Part shown: piece after piece, positions 4,912-5,027 of the stretch
Position numbering within the stretch: the first letter of the stretch is position 1
Layout of the letters: each line of letters begins with the position of its first letter
Source of the DNA: an uncultured Collinsella sp.
Lineage (GTDB): Bacteria; Actinomycetota; Coriobacteriia; Coriobacteriales; Coriobacteriaceae
Direction: 5' to 3'
Assembly: GCA_958352845.1 (NCBI GenBank)
Contig: CATWQC010000048.1
Location: 1-5,027, forward strand
DNA: 5,027 bases
Program-made: the position numbers and the translations under genes
Notes under the pieces: generated by a model
Database searches by the model: none
Told to the model about the DNA's origin: nothing
What the model saw: only the letters and a program-made list of their open reading frames with translations

Positions 4912-4986
4912 ATGATGCCGACGGCAGCCCAAGTTGTGGTGAGCTGGGCAGAGCCGTTGCTTAGTAGAGTTAGGTCATCGTCTTAG
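4912..4986 (+). CDS. Possible 24-residue plus-strand ORF
   Basis: An ORF of 24 codons beginning MMPTAAQVVVSW, with a textbook AGGAGGG (4901-4907) at ideal distance from two adjacent ATG codons. It reads away from the phosphoesterase operon. The composition (small and hydrophobic, then VRSSS) gives no function. A weak promoter-like pair, TTTACG (4845-4850) and TTTGAT (4868-4873) with 17 bp between, lies upstream. Ribosome binding sites occur by chance in GC-rich DNA, so it is only a candidate small protein. Confidence 0.25.
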   Translation: MMPTAAQVVVSWAEPLLSRVRSSS

Positions 4987-5027
4987 CGACGGTGGCCTTT
5001 CTTTTTGGGCTTCGAACCCTGCTTGAG
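4983..5027 (-). CDS. Possible C-terminal end of an upstream gene (partial)
   Basis: On the minus strand the window edge reads LKQGSKPKKKGHRR followed by TAA. The lysine/arginine-rich tail is typical of a nucleic-acid-binding or disordered protein end, and it would be the gene preceding the phosphoesterase operon, about 180 bp away. All three minus-strand frames are open in these few bases, so the choice of frame rests on the natural-looking basic tail only. Confidence 0.3.
   Translation of the reverse strand, partial: LKQGSKPKKKGHRR

Overview
The window looks like accessory DNA (an integrated element, prophage edge or plasmid) from a GC-rich bacterium with strong AGGAGG-type ribosome binding sites. 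My best guess is an actinobacterium of the class Coriobacteriia (Eggerthella/Collinsella-like). This rests on remembered resemblance of the toxin, its RHH antitoxin and the small HTH protein to families common there, so it is moderate to low confidence. I see no rRNA, tRNA or CRISPR array, and no housekeeping gene that would place the locus.

Left part (1-1007, all genes on the minus strand): a 65-residue HTH-like protein gene (49-246) with a 23-bp operator-like element against its start. A second copy of that element, enlarged to a perfect 40-bp palindrome, lies at 381-420. Upstream of it is a two-gene toxin-antitoxin module (toxin 741-1007, RHH antitoxin 460-741), coupled through a TGATG overlap and preceded by a perfect 34-bp palindrome at 1026-1059.

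Middle part (1008-2642, plus strand): a 194-residue serine resolvase (1231-1815) transcribed divergently from the toxin-antitoxin pair, with repeats in front of it that could be recombination or operator sites. It is followed by a 192-residue, almost wholly coiled-coil protein of unknown role (2005-2583). A perfect 18-bp-stem hairpin (2602-2642) separates it from the convergent genes to the right.

Right part (2637-4815, minus strand): a tight operon of three calcineurin-like metallophosphoesterases, A (4081-4719), B (3359-4084) and C (2637-3359). They are joined by ATGA and TGATG overlaps, so translation is probably coupled. B and C are clear paralogues; A belongs to a different branch. In front of A is a short leader with its own ribosome binding site, a 21-codon leader ORF, two hairpins, a run of six T and a segment that can pair either with the end of the leader ORF or with the Shine-Dalgarno sequence of A. 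This is the most interesting structure in the window, because it looks like an attenuation or SD-sequestering switch controlling the whole phosphoesterase operon. The far right edge (4806-5027) holds only a possible 24-codon plus-strand ORF and a possible C-terminal tail of another minus-strand gene.

How the genes work together: the resolvase and toxin-antitoxin pair are typical maintenance functions of a mobile element. The phosphoesterase operon and coiled-coil protein would be cargo of unknown purpose.
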